Origin: Sarcomyxa edulis
Taxonomy: Eukaryota; Basidiomycota; Agaricomycetes; Agaricales; Mycenaceae
Direction: 5' to 3'
DNA length: 64,000 nt
Assembly: GCA_009761415.1 (NCBI GenBank)
Contig: QUOL01000001.1
Coordinates: 2,046,001-2,110,000 of the forward strand
Part shown: in pieces, positions 47,318 through 58,492 of the stretch
Layout: each line of letters opens with the position of its first letter
Numbering within the stretch: position 1 is the first letter of the stretch
The notes under the pieces: model-generated
What the model was told of the DNA's origin: nothing
Databases searched by the model: none
Seen by the model: only the letters and a program-made list of their open reading frames with translations
Position numbers and translations under genes: made by a program

Positions 47318-47861
47318 GCATCTGTTACCATCAGATACCAAAAAATAATTGGTCTCAAGAAAAAGACATGTTGCGTTGTGCTCTCCTCCCTTGCTCCCAC
47401 TCTCCTCCTCCCCGTCAATCTCCCATTGCATTACTATAGTTCTGTCTCTCTATCTCTCTCTCTCTCATTCCATCGTTTTCGTCTTGATTTTTTTCTTCCG
47501 TCTCGCCATTGCCATGATCCAACAATGAAATCTATGACAACTATTTACTCTACGTCCCATGAGCTTGTAAGTAGCTGATGGTTTTTCCAAACAAAAGGGG
47601 TTCGCGTCGAGAGCTACTAGAACGCACAAGTTGTTGTATATACATGTACAGAAAGGTCTAAATGCCACTTTTATGCTATAATCTTCATCCGTAACTTCCA
47701 GTCCGATCATCGACTCTCGAACTCTACATATCTGTGTCCATCAACAGAATTCCAACAAGTTCGGTATCGACGTCGAGCTACTTGTCTTATTCAAGTTGTT
47801 GTGCACACTGCAGATCCGCATAATTGCGACCGAAGGTACTTCAACTTGCACCGATTCAGAA
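47318..47861. other. Intergenic, Stm1-like 3' end to phosphatase start
   Basis: 3' UTR of the Stm1-like gene with a (TC)n tract at about 47444-47466, and the promoter of the histidine phosphatase. No gene seen. Confidence 0.5.
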
Positions 47862-49005
47862 ATGGTCGAGACCATCTACATTGCGAGACACGGTGTGTAT
47901 CATCTGCCATCTCTGTGTATAATCGAACTCAATCATCATCTAGGTTATAGATTGAACTGGATTACCACCGATTGGTGAACATTTAACTTGCTATCTTGTT
48001 GTCTTCCACACTCAACCATAATGGAACAGGAAGAGCGAAACAGGTCTGGCTAGAGACCCACCTCTAGCTTCTTTCGGTGTAGTAAGTCGGACCCATCCCT
48101 CAATAAGGGATTCGAGTGTAACCAGGTCTTGTATATACAGACACAAGCGCAAGAGCTTGCAGACTATTTCCTTGCTCTACCGGTCGAACAACGACCAACA
48201 CTCATAGTTTCGTCCCCCTATTGTCAATAATTCCTCTCTTTAGACTCTGCATATCCTGATATTCGTCCTGTAGACCGTTGTCTGCAGACATCAAAACCAG
48301 TGTCTGTTGCCCTCGGAGTGCCCATCTTCGTTGAACACGGTATGCGCTATATTTCCCGGTCCCCGATCGTTTAATGCTGAACCCCAGGACTGTGTCAGGT
48401 ATATCGGAATGGTATTCCCCCGTTGCAGAACATACTGGTCTACATCCCCGGCCAGGATCCCCCTCGTCTCTACGGGCATATTTTCCTGAAATCGATGATT
48501 CGTGGTCCCCTGTATGGTACCCCTCCCGCAAGGGCGAGACTGTGGAAGAAATCCACGATCGCGCCGATGGGTTCTTAGAAACCTTGATCCCTGAAATACA
48601 TCGTCGATACCCCGGGAAACATACTCGTATCTTGCTTGTTAGCCATGCGGCTACCATCATCGCGCTCACGAGGGGGCTATTGGGAGATAGAAGTCTTCCC
48701 ATGCGTCCTGGGTGTTGTTCATTAACGGAAGTCACACGCAAAGAAGGAGCACAGCAAGTAGTGGGTGGGTGGGAGCCGAAACGGCTCGCGGATGGTGCTC
48801 ACCTCAGTAAAGGGTCGACAAGAGATTGGGGATTTGAAGATGTTGAGATCGATAAGGGAAAGGTATGTTTGTGTTCGTCGCTCCTCAGCAAGTAATAAGC
48901 TGTAATAAATATGAACAGGTTGTAGCAGACCCCGGTGTACCGGGAACAGAGAACGACGTGGATGATTCTGTGGGGCGACAGGTACAGCTTAATAGCAACT
49001 TATAA
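47862..49005 (+). CDS. Histidine-phosphatase (phosphoglycerate-mutase-like) protein, Tfc7-N type
   Basis: 270 residues. Exons 47862..47892, 47944..47974, 48030..48081, 48141..48222, 48274..48339, 48399..48862, 48919..49005. The catalytic motif is IYIARHGYRLNW (Arg-His-Gly at residues 9-11), with SSPYYRCLQTS, EWYSPVAEHTGLHPRPG and the second catalytic block LLVSHAATIIALTRGLLG. This subtype is similar to the phosphatase domain of yeast TFC7 (TFIIIC tau-55) and its paralogue YNL108C. The C-terminal part here (residues about 215-270) is short and acidic and does not look like the Tfc7 DNA-binding extension. A function in TFIIIC is therefore possible but unproven. Tail to tail with MEMO1 (72 bp). 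Confidence 0.85.
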
Positions 49006-49077
49006 TACGATACGAAACGCATTTAGAGTAATTCGCATCTGATATCATTCCTCTTATCCATTGTCTACAACAACTTC

Positions 49078-50365
49078 CTAGAATTTCACCCACGCACTGG
49101 CGTAGCTGACGCTAGAATCCCCGACGGAAATACATTGACTGCTCTGTTCATACCTGACCCATTTAATAGTCGAGGCACTTGTCTGATCCAACGCTTCCAG
49201 CGCAGACATCGCTCCTAGGAGGACACCGATAGGATGCCTACCGCAAATTGTGTTCTTCGTCTGGGCCAAGTATTTGGCAAAGTTGGCATGAGCCTCTGTT
49301 GCCTTGGAAGGGGGTAAAGTCAAGAGCGCCATGGCTTCGTGGTCCAATTTGCTAATGGATTTATGGATCGGATGGTCTGGAGACGGTGCAACAGCGCGAG
49401 AGAGGCGAACGGCGGGCGCGCTGGTTGGACCAGCTTCAGGATAGTAGTATGTATACGAGAACCGAGTTCCCCTGCAACAAGAGAACGCGTCAATATCTGC
49501 TCTCTAGCCACTTGAGCCATCACAGACCAATGACAGAAGTCGCTTGATACAACACAGAAGGTGTCCTTCCTGGAGAGATATGACGCCAAGACATTCCCGT
49601 AGGATGCTTCGACTTGCTGGGTCATGGACCCGACCACGATCGGAACAATGTTGATGTCTTTCCTAGACATACAGGTTAGATACAATGTCAACAGAGTTTC
49701 CAGTGCTGATTACCCCTCGAAGATCTTCCGTACATAAGGAAGATGCATTTCGATACTGTGCTCGGCCTCGTCATCTCTAGCCATCAATGTGTCGAATTTA
49801 CCCGTGGCTTTCAGTTCGTTGATTGCTAGACGAGAACGATGATCAGATGAGCGAGAGCTGAAAAAATGAGATGACTAGCTTTCGACATCCAAGGGCAGCT
49901 TTCCGATGGGCGTGGCGTACTCCTTACACGCTGTAAGCGCACACCCTTCTAGGTATAGATGATGCGAGGGTCCCAGTATGAATACCCGTTTACTGAGGAG
50001 GAAGTCATGATATCCACGAATGGTACGGAGTTCGACGGACATACATTCCAGTAGTGTCTATGCTCTTGTAAGCCCATGCAGCTGCAGGCCCAGAGTACGA
50101 GTATCCAGCATGCCTAGAAAGTGGGAACAGTAAGTGTCGTACCAAAGGCTTCCTTGATGTTATCAAGTGCAGACGGTGCAATTATCGCCTTGCATCCTTG
50201 GATGGGATACGGTTCCTCGGTGGGTCCAACGGCTGAGAGCCAGGTCGATAACTCAGTATCGAGAGTCCGTGCTAAGCACCGTGAATCAGACAAACGCTGA
50301 GTGCAGACGGGGAGATCCAAACCGTCAGAGGTGTACCAGTCGCCAGCATGCGAAGCATTTCGCAA
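49078..50365 (-). CDS. MHO1: MEMO1/Mho1-like protein (5' end unresolved)
   Basis: At least 337 residues. Exons 50175..50365, 50045..50113, 49880..49992, 49714..49825, 49528..49662, 49078..49471. Conserved blocks: RNASHAGDWYT, PIQGCKAIIAPHAGYSYSGP, RVFILGPSHHLYLEGCALTA, EAEHSIEMHLPYVRKIFEG, INIVPIVVGSM, VVSSDFCHWGTRFSYTYYYP. The histidines and Cys match the copper/iron site of MEMO proteins, which are linked to redox control and signalling. The frame is open upstream to about 50365 but has no ATG there; a short first exon, possibly starting at ATG 50446, is likely. One intron (49826-49879) appears to use a GC donor. Confidence 0.85.
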
Positions 50366-50718
50366 GTCTTTCTGACTGCAAAGATCATTCAGAATGGCGG
50401 ACTCGAATCAGAAGATAGATCCTTGCTTTGCAGTTCTGCGAGACATTTGAACAAAAGTGAGAGCACTTCAAGTAGAGGCCAGAAGGTACAAAGGAAGCGG
50501 TATCGATTGCCTTTTGCGCGAAATCGACAAATTTGCTAAAATAATTGACGTGTGGACTTTCCAATCTCAATGAAGAGCTAAAGTGTCCATCGATATCGAA
50601 AAACTTGGCACACTCATGGCTCCAGAGTTGTCTTGTGATGGTGGTCGCATACGAATCATATCCTGCATGTAGACGGACACATAGAGATGGGGAAAAAAGG
50701 GATAGCAAAGTCACTACT
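50366..50718. other. MEMO1 5' region / eL32 3' region
   Basis: Should contain the missing first exon of MEMO1 (candidate ATG at 50446, minus) and the eL32 3' UTR. The long minus frame 50385-50714 is open but has no family match. Confidence 0.4.
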
Positions 50719-51321
50719 CTACTCTTCCGACCGTAGGCGAGCAGCAGAGTTTGTAACTCTGATGCCGAGAACTTTCGCTCTGATGATCGGACAAGATGAG
50801 TGATTAACCCTATAAGATAGAGTAGACTACATACCTCTCAAGGATGGTGGTACGGTTGCGGCTGCTGACGCCGTGCGCAATTTCGGCGGCAAAGCTTTTG
50901 TTGTGCATCAAGAGAAGTTCAACTTCTCGTACATTGTTTACGAGGAACTTCTTCAGGCCATTCGGTAGCAGATGGCGTGTCTGCAGAGTAGAGTATCTTC
51001 AGTATGGCATAGGCCAGACCAGTTTAACTGCTGCGTACCTTCTTGTTCGAACCATAACCGATCTAGGAGCACCAGATACATCAGGTCGAATCCAACTGGA
51101 ACTGGGAAGTATACTCACCTTGGGCATAGGTGTCTGACCCTTGAAACGCCGTCTGACTCTGTTATCGATACCCTTGGGCTTTCTCCATGCCTCCTTCACT
51201 CCATGGTAACGATCCGACTGATGGCGCCTGGAAAATATTCAGTACAATAGTCATGACGAGCCAGCCAGAGTACGGACTTGAATTTGGTGGTGCGCTTCTT
51301 GACGATGGGAACCTTGGCCAT
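50719..51321 (-). CDS. RPL32: 60S ribosomal protein eL32
   Basis: 127 residues. Exons 51278..51321, 51119..51227, 51039..51062, 50835..50980, 50719..50779. The protein [60 protein letters not shown] and [20 protein letters not shown] matches eL32 along its full length. Exon 3 is only 24 nt. The leader probably contains an intron (annotated at 51328-51516). Divergent from the kinase gene. Confidence 0.96.
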
Positions 51322-51866
51322 TGCGAACTATAAGATGAGACGATCAGAACCGAGGTATAAACCAGGAGGGAAAAGGCAAGGGTTCGAGGTGGTCCATCCG
51401 CGGTGAGACATGTCCATCCAGCCTCTACAGCTCCTCGATATCTACACACGTCCCACCCAGATCTTCAAACTACCAGAACAGCCTTTCGTCGTATAGCAGC
51501 ATAGTGAAGGACTCACATTTGATGCTTGTCGTCGGTCGTAGTGTCTTGCAGGCTACTGAGCTCAGAGTATGATCGGTGCTGGACTCCTGACACCTCCGTA
51601 CCCCGAGAACCGCTCGAAAATATTTATTTCTTGGCGTAATTGTTTTATTTCCGAACCTTAGCTTCGTCAAGTATATTCTTTACTAATAGTAGCCAGTCAA
51701 GTGAGTATCTTGGTGGTGCTAATCTGGGACTGAGAATTCCTGATATCAAGAATACACACACAGCTGACTGGCGCGCTGATTTATCGATGTAATTTTTGTG
51801 TATCTGTATCCGGCAGGGGCCGACAGAGCGATTTCAAGTCTGAATTCTGCAACACTCTCAGCTGCG
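51322..51866. other. Divergent intergenic region (eL32 / kinase)
   Basis: Promoters and leaders of eL32 and the PAS-kinase-type gene. Contains the probable eL32 leader intron; otherwise no gene. Confidence 0.5.
51328..51516 (-). other. Probable 5' UTR intron of eL32
   Basis: On the minus strand a strong donor (AAAT|GTGAGT, 51516) and an acceptor (CTTATAG, 51328) sit just before TTCGCAATGGCC. Leader introns of this kind are common in fungal ribosomal protein genes. Confidence 0.5.
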
Positions 51867-53989
51867 ATGGACATCCACGCCGCAACCGACGCAACAAACG
51901 GAGCGCCACCCGAGGAGATTGAGTGGAATGATGAGAGAAAGGAGAGCGCACGTTGTGGGACGATCGTGGGAGCCGCAGGGGAGGGTTGCCGGGACTCCTC
52001 TGTGCGACCAAATCAGATCCGACGACGTTCCCTTTCTTTGCCACTACAGCCCCATTCTTTTCCTCTCTGTAAATCTTTTGCCATCATCTCTGGGAGAGCT
52101 ATCTTTCGCGGAAACACAGACATCTCCTTCTCAAAATTTATGCTCTCGGCGCAAGCTGTTGACCTCACTTTTCTTGACGACGACGAATGGAAAACTCCGC
52201 CGCTCACAGCAAGACTCTACAGGGCTGCCAGCGTTGGCAATAGTTGGGGCGTCACTTCCATAGGCCGTGGCTTCGACTGGGACCAAAATGAGGACACCGA
52301 TCCTTCCCTCTGTCCAAAACCAGTCCAGGAGACGAACGATCTCCATGTCCGTAAACTAGCCAATAGTGCTGTACTCCATTCAAAGATTATGCGACCTGTT
52401 ACCAACGTCAATCCATCATCTCAAGCAAAACTGACCACCCCCTCGTATTTCTTCACCACTGAACCAGGCTCCATGTCTCCTACTCATTCTCGTCCGTCAT
52501 CGCCGCGGTCGGCCAGCACACGAAGCTCGCCCGGGCCTCCTCGGCCACCATTGTCCCGATCTCCTACTACTCCTCGACCTCGACGGCGATCATCGCAGCA
52601 GCGTGTCTCTTTGATTGCTGGTCGTGTTTCCATAGCTCCGGTTGAGCCTCCGTCTCCGAAGTCGATCTTACCACCGAGTCTTCACCGTACAGAAAGCACG
52701 CAGAGCTTTCTTAGCTCTGCGGTCAGTACTCGTCCACCTTCTCCAGAGAAGGAGACTTTTCTTGGCGGGCGAAGTATCTCTGAATTTATGATTGAGGCAG
52801 AGATTGGGAGAGGAGCGTATGGCCTTGTCAAACGAGCGCGAGAAATTCAGGCGGACGGATCGCTCGGGGTAAGATATCTGCCTATTTGACTGTATCTTAA
52901 CTGTGCGTTGAAATCTATTGTGGATAGCCCATCTTGGTCATCAAACAGATTATCAAGTCCCGCATACTTGCTGATTGTTGGAAAAAACACCCTATACATG
53001 GAACCATCCCAATAGAGATATATGTCATGTCTGCTATCTCCAATACCAACTACGTGTTGCCACCTCGTCGTCCCTGGGACCCTTCTCGATTGTCTGCCAT
53101 TCCTGATGGAATTAATACCTCTATAGATCCATCGAAGGAATGGGTAGAAGGCAAGGTTGTCAAAGGCCATCCAAACATATGTCCGCTCCTCGACTTTTTC
53201 GAGGATAATCATTACTATTATCTCGTTTTACCATCGACGACTCCCCAGCAGAAGCCTGGCGAGCCTGCACCTCCATCTGATCTATTTGATCTCGTCGAAA
53301 ACTTTCCCCAAGGCCTTCCGCCGGCGTCTGTACGAAGTTACCTCGGCCAGATTGCGGATGCATTGTCCTTCCTTCATTCACAAGGCATTGGTGAGTTTGA
53401 CGGTTGAGGCAGCATCATTGCATTTCCCGACCTAATTATCACCTAGTTCATCGCGACGTTAAAGATGAGAACGTTGTGTTGGGTCCAAACGGCAAATGCA
53501 TTTTGATTGACTTTGGAAGTTCCGGCCTCGTGAAGAAAGGAGGATGGGATACGTTTAGTGGAACGTCAGTGCATCACCTTAATGCCTAAAGCACCACTAA
53601 CACGCAAACCGCTCTTCAGATTGGATTACGCCGGGCCTGAGATCCTTAGAGGAGAACGATATTACGGCAAAGAGCAAGATGTATGGGCTTTCGGAGTCGT
53701 AGCGTATGTCTTGCTCGTAGGTGAATGTCCATTTATGACGGCTGGCGAGGCCCAGGATGGCCTCGAATCTCCCTTCGCTAACGCATCGATCGCTCTCGAT
53801 GAACGATGTGCTGAGGGGAAAGAAAGGGATGGCGAGGAACCAGACGGCGGTGGAGCTCTGGGAGATGCTGCGGTCCTCGTCAGATCATGTCTTCAGGTAG
53901 ACATCGGGGCGCGCCCAACATTTGAAAAAATACTGCAATCCCGATTCCTCACTGGGCACAAAGGATGGGGCATGGATTTCCACCCATAA
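51867..53989 (+). CDS. Serine/threonine kinase of the PAS-kinase type
   Basis: About 650 residues. Exons 51867..52868, 52928..53390, 53447..53564, 53620..53989. Residues 1-300 are Ser/Pro/Arg-rich and probably disordered. The kinase domain is C-terminal: glycine loop [13 protein letters not shown] (G314-G319), VIKQI (K340), [10 protein letters not shown] (D492), IDFGSSG (D510), [26 protein letters not shown]. The segment after the Lys ([20 protein letters not shown]) is characteristic of PASK/Psk1-2, which regulate glycogen, glucose and translation. I see no PAS domain in the N-terminal part. An insertion of about 35 residues ([20 protein letters not shown] region) lies between helix C and beta 4. 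Start at 51867 was preferred over the in-frame upstream region, which has no ATG I trust. Confidence 0.85.
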
Positions 53990-54288
53990 ATTGCATCAGT
54001 GCGAATGCGTATTGCCGCGGTACGCCGAATCATCCATTCTGCTTCGTTTGCGTTGTAATTTTTACTTGCTATCTTATATATATATCTCAAACATCTCTAC
54101 GCACACTTTCCAGCATTCAGTCCAGTTAACATTGCCATCGATAGGATGTAGATTATCAACATGCAGCAATTATATGTATATTCCCGGCCTAAATTATGTA
54201 ATTATCGACCGAGTCTTGGTGACAGAAGGTGACTCGGCGCCGGATGGGATGCCGGTGCCGAATATGGTTATCGATGAAAAATTTGCGC

Positions 54289-54295
54289 TATATAG
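54289..54295 (+). promoter_or_regulatory. TATA-like element of eEF1A
   Basis: TATATAG about 95 bp upstream of the leader-intron donor and followed by a C/T-rich stretch, the arrangement seen in strong basidiomycete TEF1 promoters. Confidence 0.5.
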
Positions 54296-54382
54296 CCCAC
54301 CCTAAAGTTCAGTTTTTTCAAAGACTTGCCTCCCTTCCCCCAACTCGTTCTCTTCTGTTCATCCCTCCTCCATCCACCTCTT

Positions 54383-54543
54383 GTAAGTACCATTCACTCC
54401 GTCTTTTACGTCTTATTCTGGTGCCTGCGATCGTTGCAATCGACGTATAAACGCTCGCTTGAATCCCCCATCATGTTTTCCCACTTTTTCAACGATCTTG
54501 CGATTTTTCGCGATATCATTTGCTGATCTAATTTGTCCTACAG
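54383..54543 (+). other. 5' UTR intron of eEF1A
   Basis: A consensus donor (CTCTT|GTAAGT) at 54383 and acceptor (GTCCTACAG) ending 54543, 12 bp before the ATG. Leader introns are usual in fungal TEF1 genes and often raise expression. Confidence 0.65.
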
Positions 54544-54555
54544 AAAACATATAAA

Positions 54556-56408
54556 ATGGGAAAAGACAAGACTCACGTTAACGTCGTTGGTGTGTTAGAT
54601 CGTTATCTGTCGCATCGTACGGCAAAACTCACTCTTTTTCTCTAGTCATCGGACACGTCGATTCCGGTAAATCCACCACCACCGGTCACTTGATCTACAA
54701 GTGCGGTGGTATCGATAAGCGTACTATCGAGAAGTTCGAGAAGGAAGCTGCTGAGCTCGGCAAAGGATCCTTCAAATATGGTGAGTCACTTTTCGTCTTC
54801 CAATATTTTCTTGTCTCTGATGGACGATCTCTCTCAGCATGGGTTCTTGACAAGCTGAAGGCTGAGCGTGAGCGTGGTATCACCATTGATATCGCTCTCT
54901 GGAAGTTCGAGACCCCCAAGTTCATGGTCACTGTGCGTATCTTTATCTTCGATATGATCGATGTGATCGATGTCTGATCTTTAATCTCGCTTGCAGGTCA
55001 TCGATGCCCCCGGTCATCGTGATTTCATCAAGAACATGATCACTGGTACTTCCCAGGCCGATTGTGCTATCCTCATCATTGCCGCTGGTACTGGTGAATT
55101 TGAAGCTGGTATCTCCAAGGATGGCCAGACTCGCGAACACGCTCTCCTCGCCTTCACCCTCGGTGTCCGTCAACTCATCGTCGCCGTCAACAAGATGGAC
55201 ACGACTAAAGTATGTGTTTTTTTCTCATCTAGTCTTACACAACCATTCTAATAATCCATCATAGTGGAGTGAGGACCGTTTCAACGAAATCGTCAAGGAG
55301 ACCTCCAACTTCATCAAAAAGGTCGGATACAACCCCAAGTCCGTTCCTTTCGTTCCCATTTCTGGCTGGCACGGTGATAACATGTTGGAGGAGTCCACCA
55401 AGTAAGTTTTCCTGTCTCGAGGGTTATCGTGCATTTGCTTATGTTTACTTTTGCTAGCATGCCATGGCACAAGGGCTGGACCAAGGAGACCAAGGCCGGT
55501 GTTGTCAAGGGAAAGACTCTTCTCGATGCTATTGACGCTATTGAGCCCCCTGTCCGTCCCTCTGACAAGCCCCTCCGACTCCCTCTCCAGGATGTCTACA
55601 AAATCGGTGGTATTGGCACAGTGCCCGTCGGTCGTGTTGAGACCGGTATCATCAAGGCTGGAATGGTTGTGAACTTCGCTCCCTCCAACGTCACCACCGA
55701 AGTCAAGTCCGTCGAGATGCATCACGAGCAGCTCGAGCAGGGTAACCCCGGTGACAACGTCGGTTTCAACGTCAAGTGCGTATTTTTAGACTTGTGCATA
55801 TGACCAAATCCTAACTCTATATCTAGGAACGTGTCGGTTAAGGATATTCGTCGTGGAAACGTCGCCTCTGACTCCAAGAACGACCCCGCCAAGGAGGCTG
55901 CTTCCTTCAACGCTCAGGTCATCGTTCTCAACCACCCTGGTCAGATCGGTGCCGGTTACGCACCAGTCCTCGATTGCCACACTGCCCACATTGCCTGCAA
56001 ATTTGCCGAGCTTATCGAGAAGATCGATCGCCGAACTGGTAAGGTCATGGAGGCCTCCCCCAAGTTTGTCAAGTCTGGTGATGCTTGCATCGTCAAGCTT
56101 ATCCCAAGCAAGCCTATGTGTGTCGAGGTCAGTCGTCTTTCTTTGTATCGCCTCGGCAATGTCCGCAGGTCTTTTTGGAAATGAAACTAACTATTTCTCT
56201 CCATAGTCTTACAACGAGTACCCACCGCTCGGTCGTTTCGCTGTCCGTGATATGAGACAAACCGTTGCTGTTGGTATCATCAAGTCCGTCGACAAGACCG
56301 AGAAGGCTGGAGGAAAGGGTTCGTAACTTTCTGTCTACTCCCTCAAGCATCCACTGACCGTTATATTTAGTGACCAAGTCTGCTGAGAAGGCCGCCAAGA
56401 AGAAGTAA
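54556..56408 (+). CDS. TEF1: Translation elongation factor eEF1A
   Basis: 460 residues, the exact family length. Exons 54556..54589, 54646..54780, 54838..54932, 54997..55209, 55265..55401, 55458..55775, 55827..56127, 56207..56318, 56371..56408. GTPase motifs: [10 protein letters not shown] (G1), [10 protein letters not shown] (G2), DAPGHRDF (G3), NKMDTTK (G4). Domain II and III blocks include [38 protein letters not shown] and [13 protein letters not shown]. It ends in the Lys-rich tail AEKAAKKK. Delivers aminoacyl-tRNA to the ribosome. Codon use is strongly biased to C-ending codons, as in highly expressed fungal genes. Confidence 0.98.
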
Positions 56409-56736
56409 ACATAGAATACATTGTACTTTCCTTTGTCTTTCTTGTTTTCCTCTTTTTTCCTACATCAATGTTTGTACCTGCCATCATTTGTATTGACGAT
56501 AGTAACGACATCACCAGTGAGAGCACTCGCTGCACGTTCCTTTGTCGTAATTTTTTCCCAAATTAAAAGTGCTGGGTCTGCGGAATCGTCGAGCATGTTT
56601 GAGTAGTTATGAGGTTGATTTTCCTGCGGCCTCTTGAGCGCGTTGACGTATCACGAGAACGATAACTCCACAGATTTCTACAATTCTATATTCATACAAA
56701 CAGAATGTTACTGCATATCTCGCCAGCGCTGTACAT
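56409..56736. other. Convergent intergenic region (eEF1A / dienelactone hydrolase)
   Basis: 3' UTRs of both genes; T-rich stretch after the eEF1A stop. No gene seen. Confidence 0.5.
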
Positions 56737-58229
56737 CTAACAGACGTGCTCAGGCTCCCTGTTGTCGACCACCTTGGGCCCCAAGTCCCTGGCGACAGTC
56801 CTCCCGAACACTTCCAGCAAGAAAGTGAACATGGACTGAGTCAGTGCTGCATCCCAACGGCCCTTAGATTCTTCGTCACGAACGAACGCGTGTTGAGCTT
56901 GGACTTCGAGGATCTGGTAGGCGAATGAGTATGATGTTGTTGACGAGGTAGAGGAAGGACAACGTACAGAAGAAGTGACATTGGCATCCTCCAATGTCTT
57001 TCGAATGAGGTCCCTACCCTCGCGGGGGACATGAGTATCCTAGAGCGAGGTTAGCGAATCTCTTGTAAAGAAAACCCGCGCTGCGTAAGTACCTGTTTAC
57101 CGAAAATGACCTAGAATAAAAAGGACATGTAGATTAGTGACCGCTGGACACAGAATGAATAGACGACATACGACTACTTCGGCCTTCAAGTCGCCGTTAC
57201 GGACACGAATGAGAGTGTTGTCCTGTTTGCCTTTGCCGAGGGTTGCGCTATGTATATCGGTGGGGAAGAAACAAACCGAGGCGAGGACACGAGGGTCGAA
57301 TGCAGCCTGTTACTTTGTCAGACATGAAACTTCGATGCCATCGGCAGACTCACTCTGAATGCCTATGATATTGGTCGTCAGATTTGGTAGATGAAGGTCA
57401 AGGAAATATATAAGACGACATACAAGATGACCTCCAATGCATACTCCGGTAGCTTCTCAAGATCAGACACAGCAGCAGTATTGCAGTCGTAAAAAATTGA
57501 CTCACCGGCAATGCGACCGTTGCAGTTCGGTAAAGAAGTAAGGAGATCAATGGCCAACGATGCGTCCTAATCCATGGTAAGCAAGATCGTCAAACCTGCA
57601 GGCACTACGAGTCGAAGCAGGGTACGCACCTCGTCGTAAGCAGCGATTTCTTTCTCGATCTATACAGGCCATCAGATAAATCTAGGGAGAAAGAGCTGCA
57701 AGGGATCGCCTACTTTATACTTGTTGCCGCGATCAGTCCCTGGGATACACGATGTGAGCAGATCGTCTAATAAATAGGACATAAAGCTCACCTTCCACAT
57801 CGTAGGGAAGGGCTTCGGGGCCTTCAAATTCGTGATAAATCGAAGGGCAAGCTAAAGTCCCAAACATATTCAGACGCAGAGGGAAGATCGTTGGGTGCAC
57901 TCATGCGAACCTACGACGTATCCTTGACTGGCGATCCGTCCAGCGAGTCTCTCGACAGGTCCTGTCACTTGATAGATCTCACTAGAAATTCGATTAGAAA
58001 GGTTAAGTGAATTACTAGATCAGTCAGAGTCAATACCTAAAGCATACAACACCTGCAGAAATGATCAGTCAAGCAACTCAGCTGCGATCAGTGGATATCG
58101 ATGGGACTTGCCTGGGAACTTCGCGTGAGGGTAATTTGCTACGACTGGTGAGATGACGAAGATCCTAATAGGACGACCATTGGCGTCGAGTTTTGTGGGC
58201 ACATCGTAGTGGGTTTTGGTGATGAGCAT
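56737..58229 (-). CDS. Dienelactone hydrolase family protein
   Basis: 273 residues in thirteen exons: 58112..58229, 58037..58052, 57911..57981, 57792..57851, 57714..57739, 57630..57659, 57506..57566, 57424..57452, 57354..57362, 57172..57306, 57093..57110, 56968..57039, 56737..56913. Alpha/beta-hydrolase of the carboxymethylenebutenolidase type. The nucleophile elbow is ATGVCIGGHL (Cys), the acid lies near VVVIFGKQDTHVP (Asp) and the His in EVQAQHAFVRDEES, giving the Cys-Asp-His triad of the family. Exon 9 is 9 nt and exon 2 is 16 nt. The first intron uses a textbook GC donor (CAG|GCAAGT). Some homologues open dienelactones in aromatic breakdown; others are general hydrolases. Divergent from the thiolase at 58493. 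Confidence 0.87.
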
Positions 58230-58492
58230 GTTGTTCGAAGATGGGTGATAAGATGAGATCGATAACTGATTTTATAGTAGCGATGGGCGCCAGCTTCTAC
58301 AAATCGAAAGAGTCTGGGCTTGGGGAAAGACAGATGATCCATTTTGCATTGTGACCATATACGGGTCGCGTGCACCCGCGTGACGTCTTGTGACACGCGC
58401 GTCTTCTTACCTCATTGGTCGACGGCGGCAAATGTTTCTCATCAGGACTCAGGCTTACCCAGTCACCGTCCTACATCTCGTAGACACCCGGA
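58230..58492. promoter_or_regulatory. Bidirectional promoter, dienelactone hydrolase / thiolase
   Basis: 263 bp between divergent start codons. It contains ACGCG/CGCGT-rich words near 58365-58405 (GGGTCGCGTGCACCCGCGTGACG), which could bind a shared factor. No clear TATA box on either side. Confidence 0.5.

Larger units (their letters stand above)
53990..54555. other. eEF1A promoter and leader region
   Basis: Kinase 3' UTR followed by the eEF1A promoter: TATATAG at 54289-54295 and pyrimidine-rich tracts at 54310-54380. No other gene. Confidence 0.55.

Noticed and set aside
54933..54996. snoRNA in an eEF1A intron (repeated GATCGATGTGATCGATG words)
   Set aside because: The C and D box consensus is not met and the intron is too short for a standard C/D RNA.
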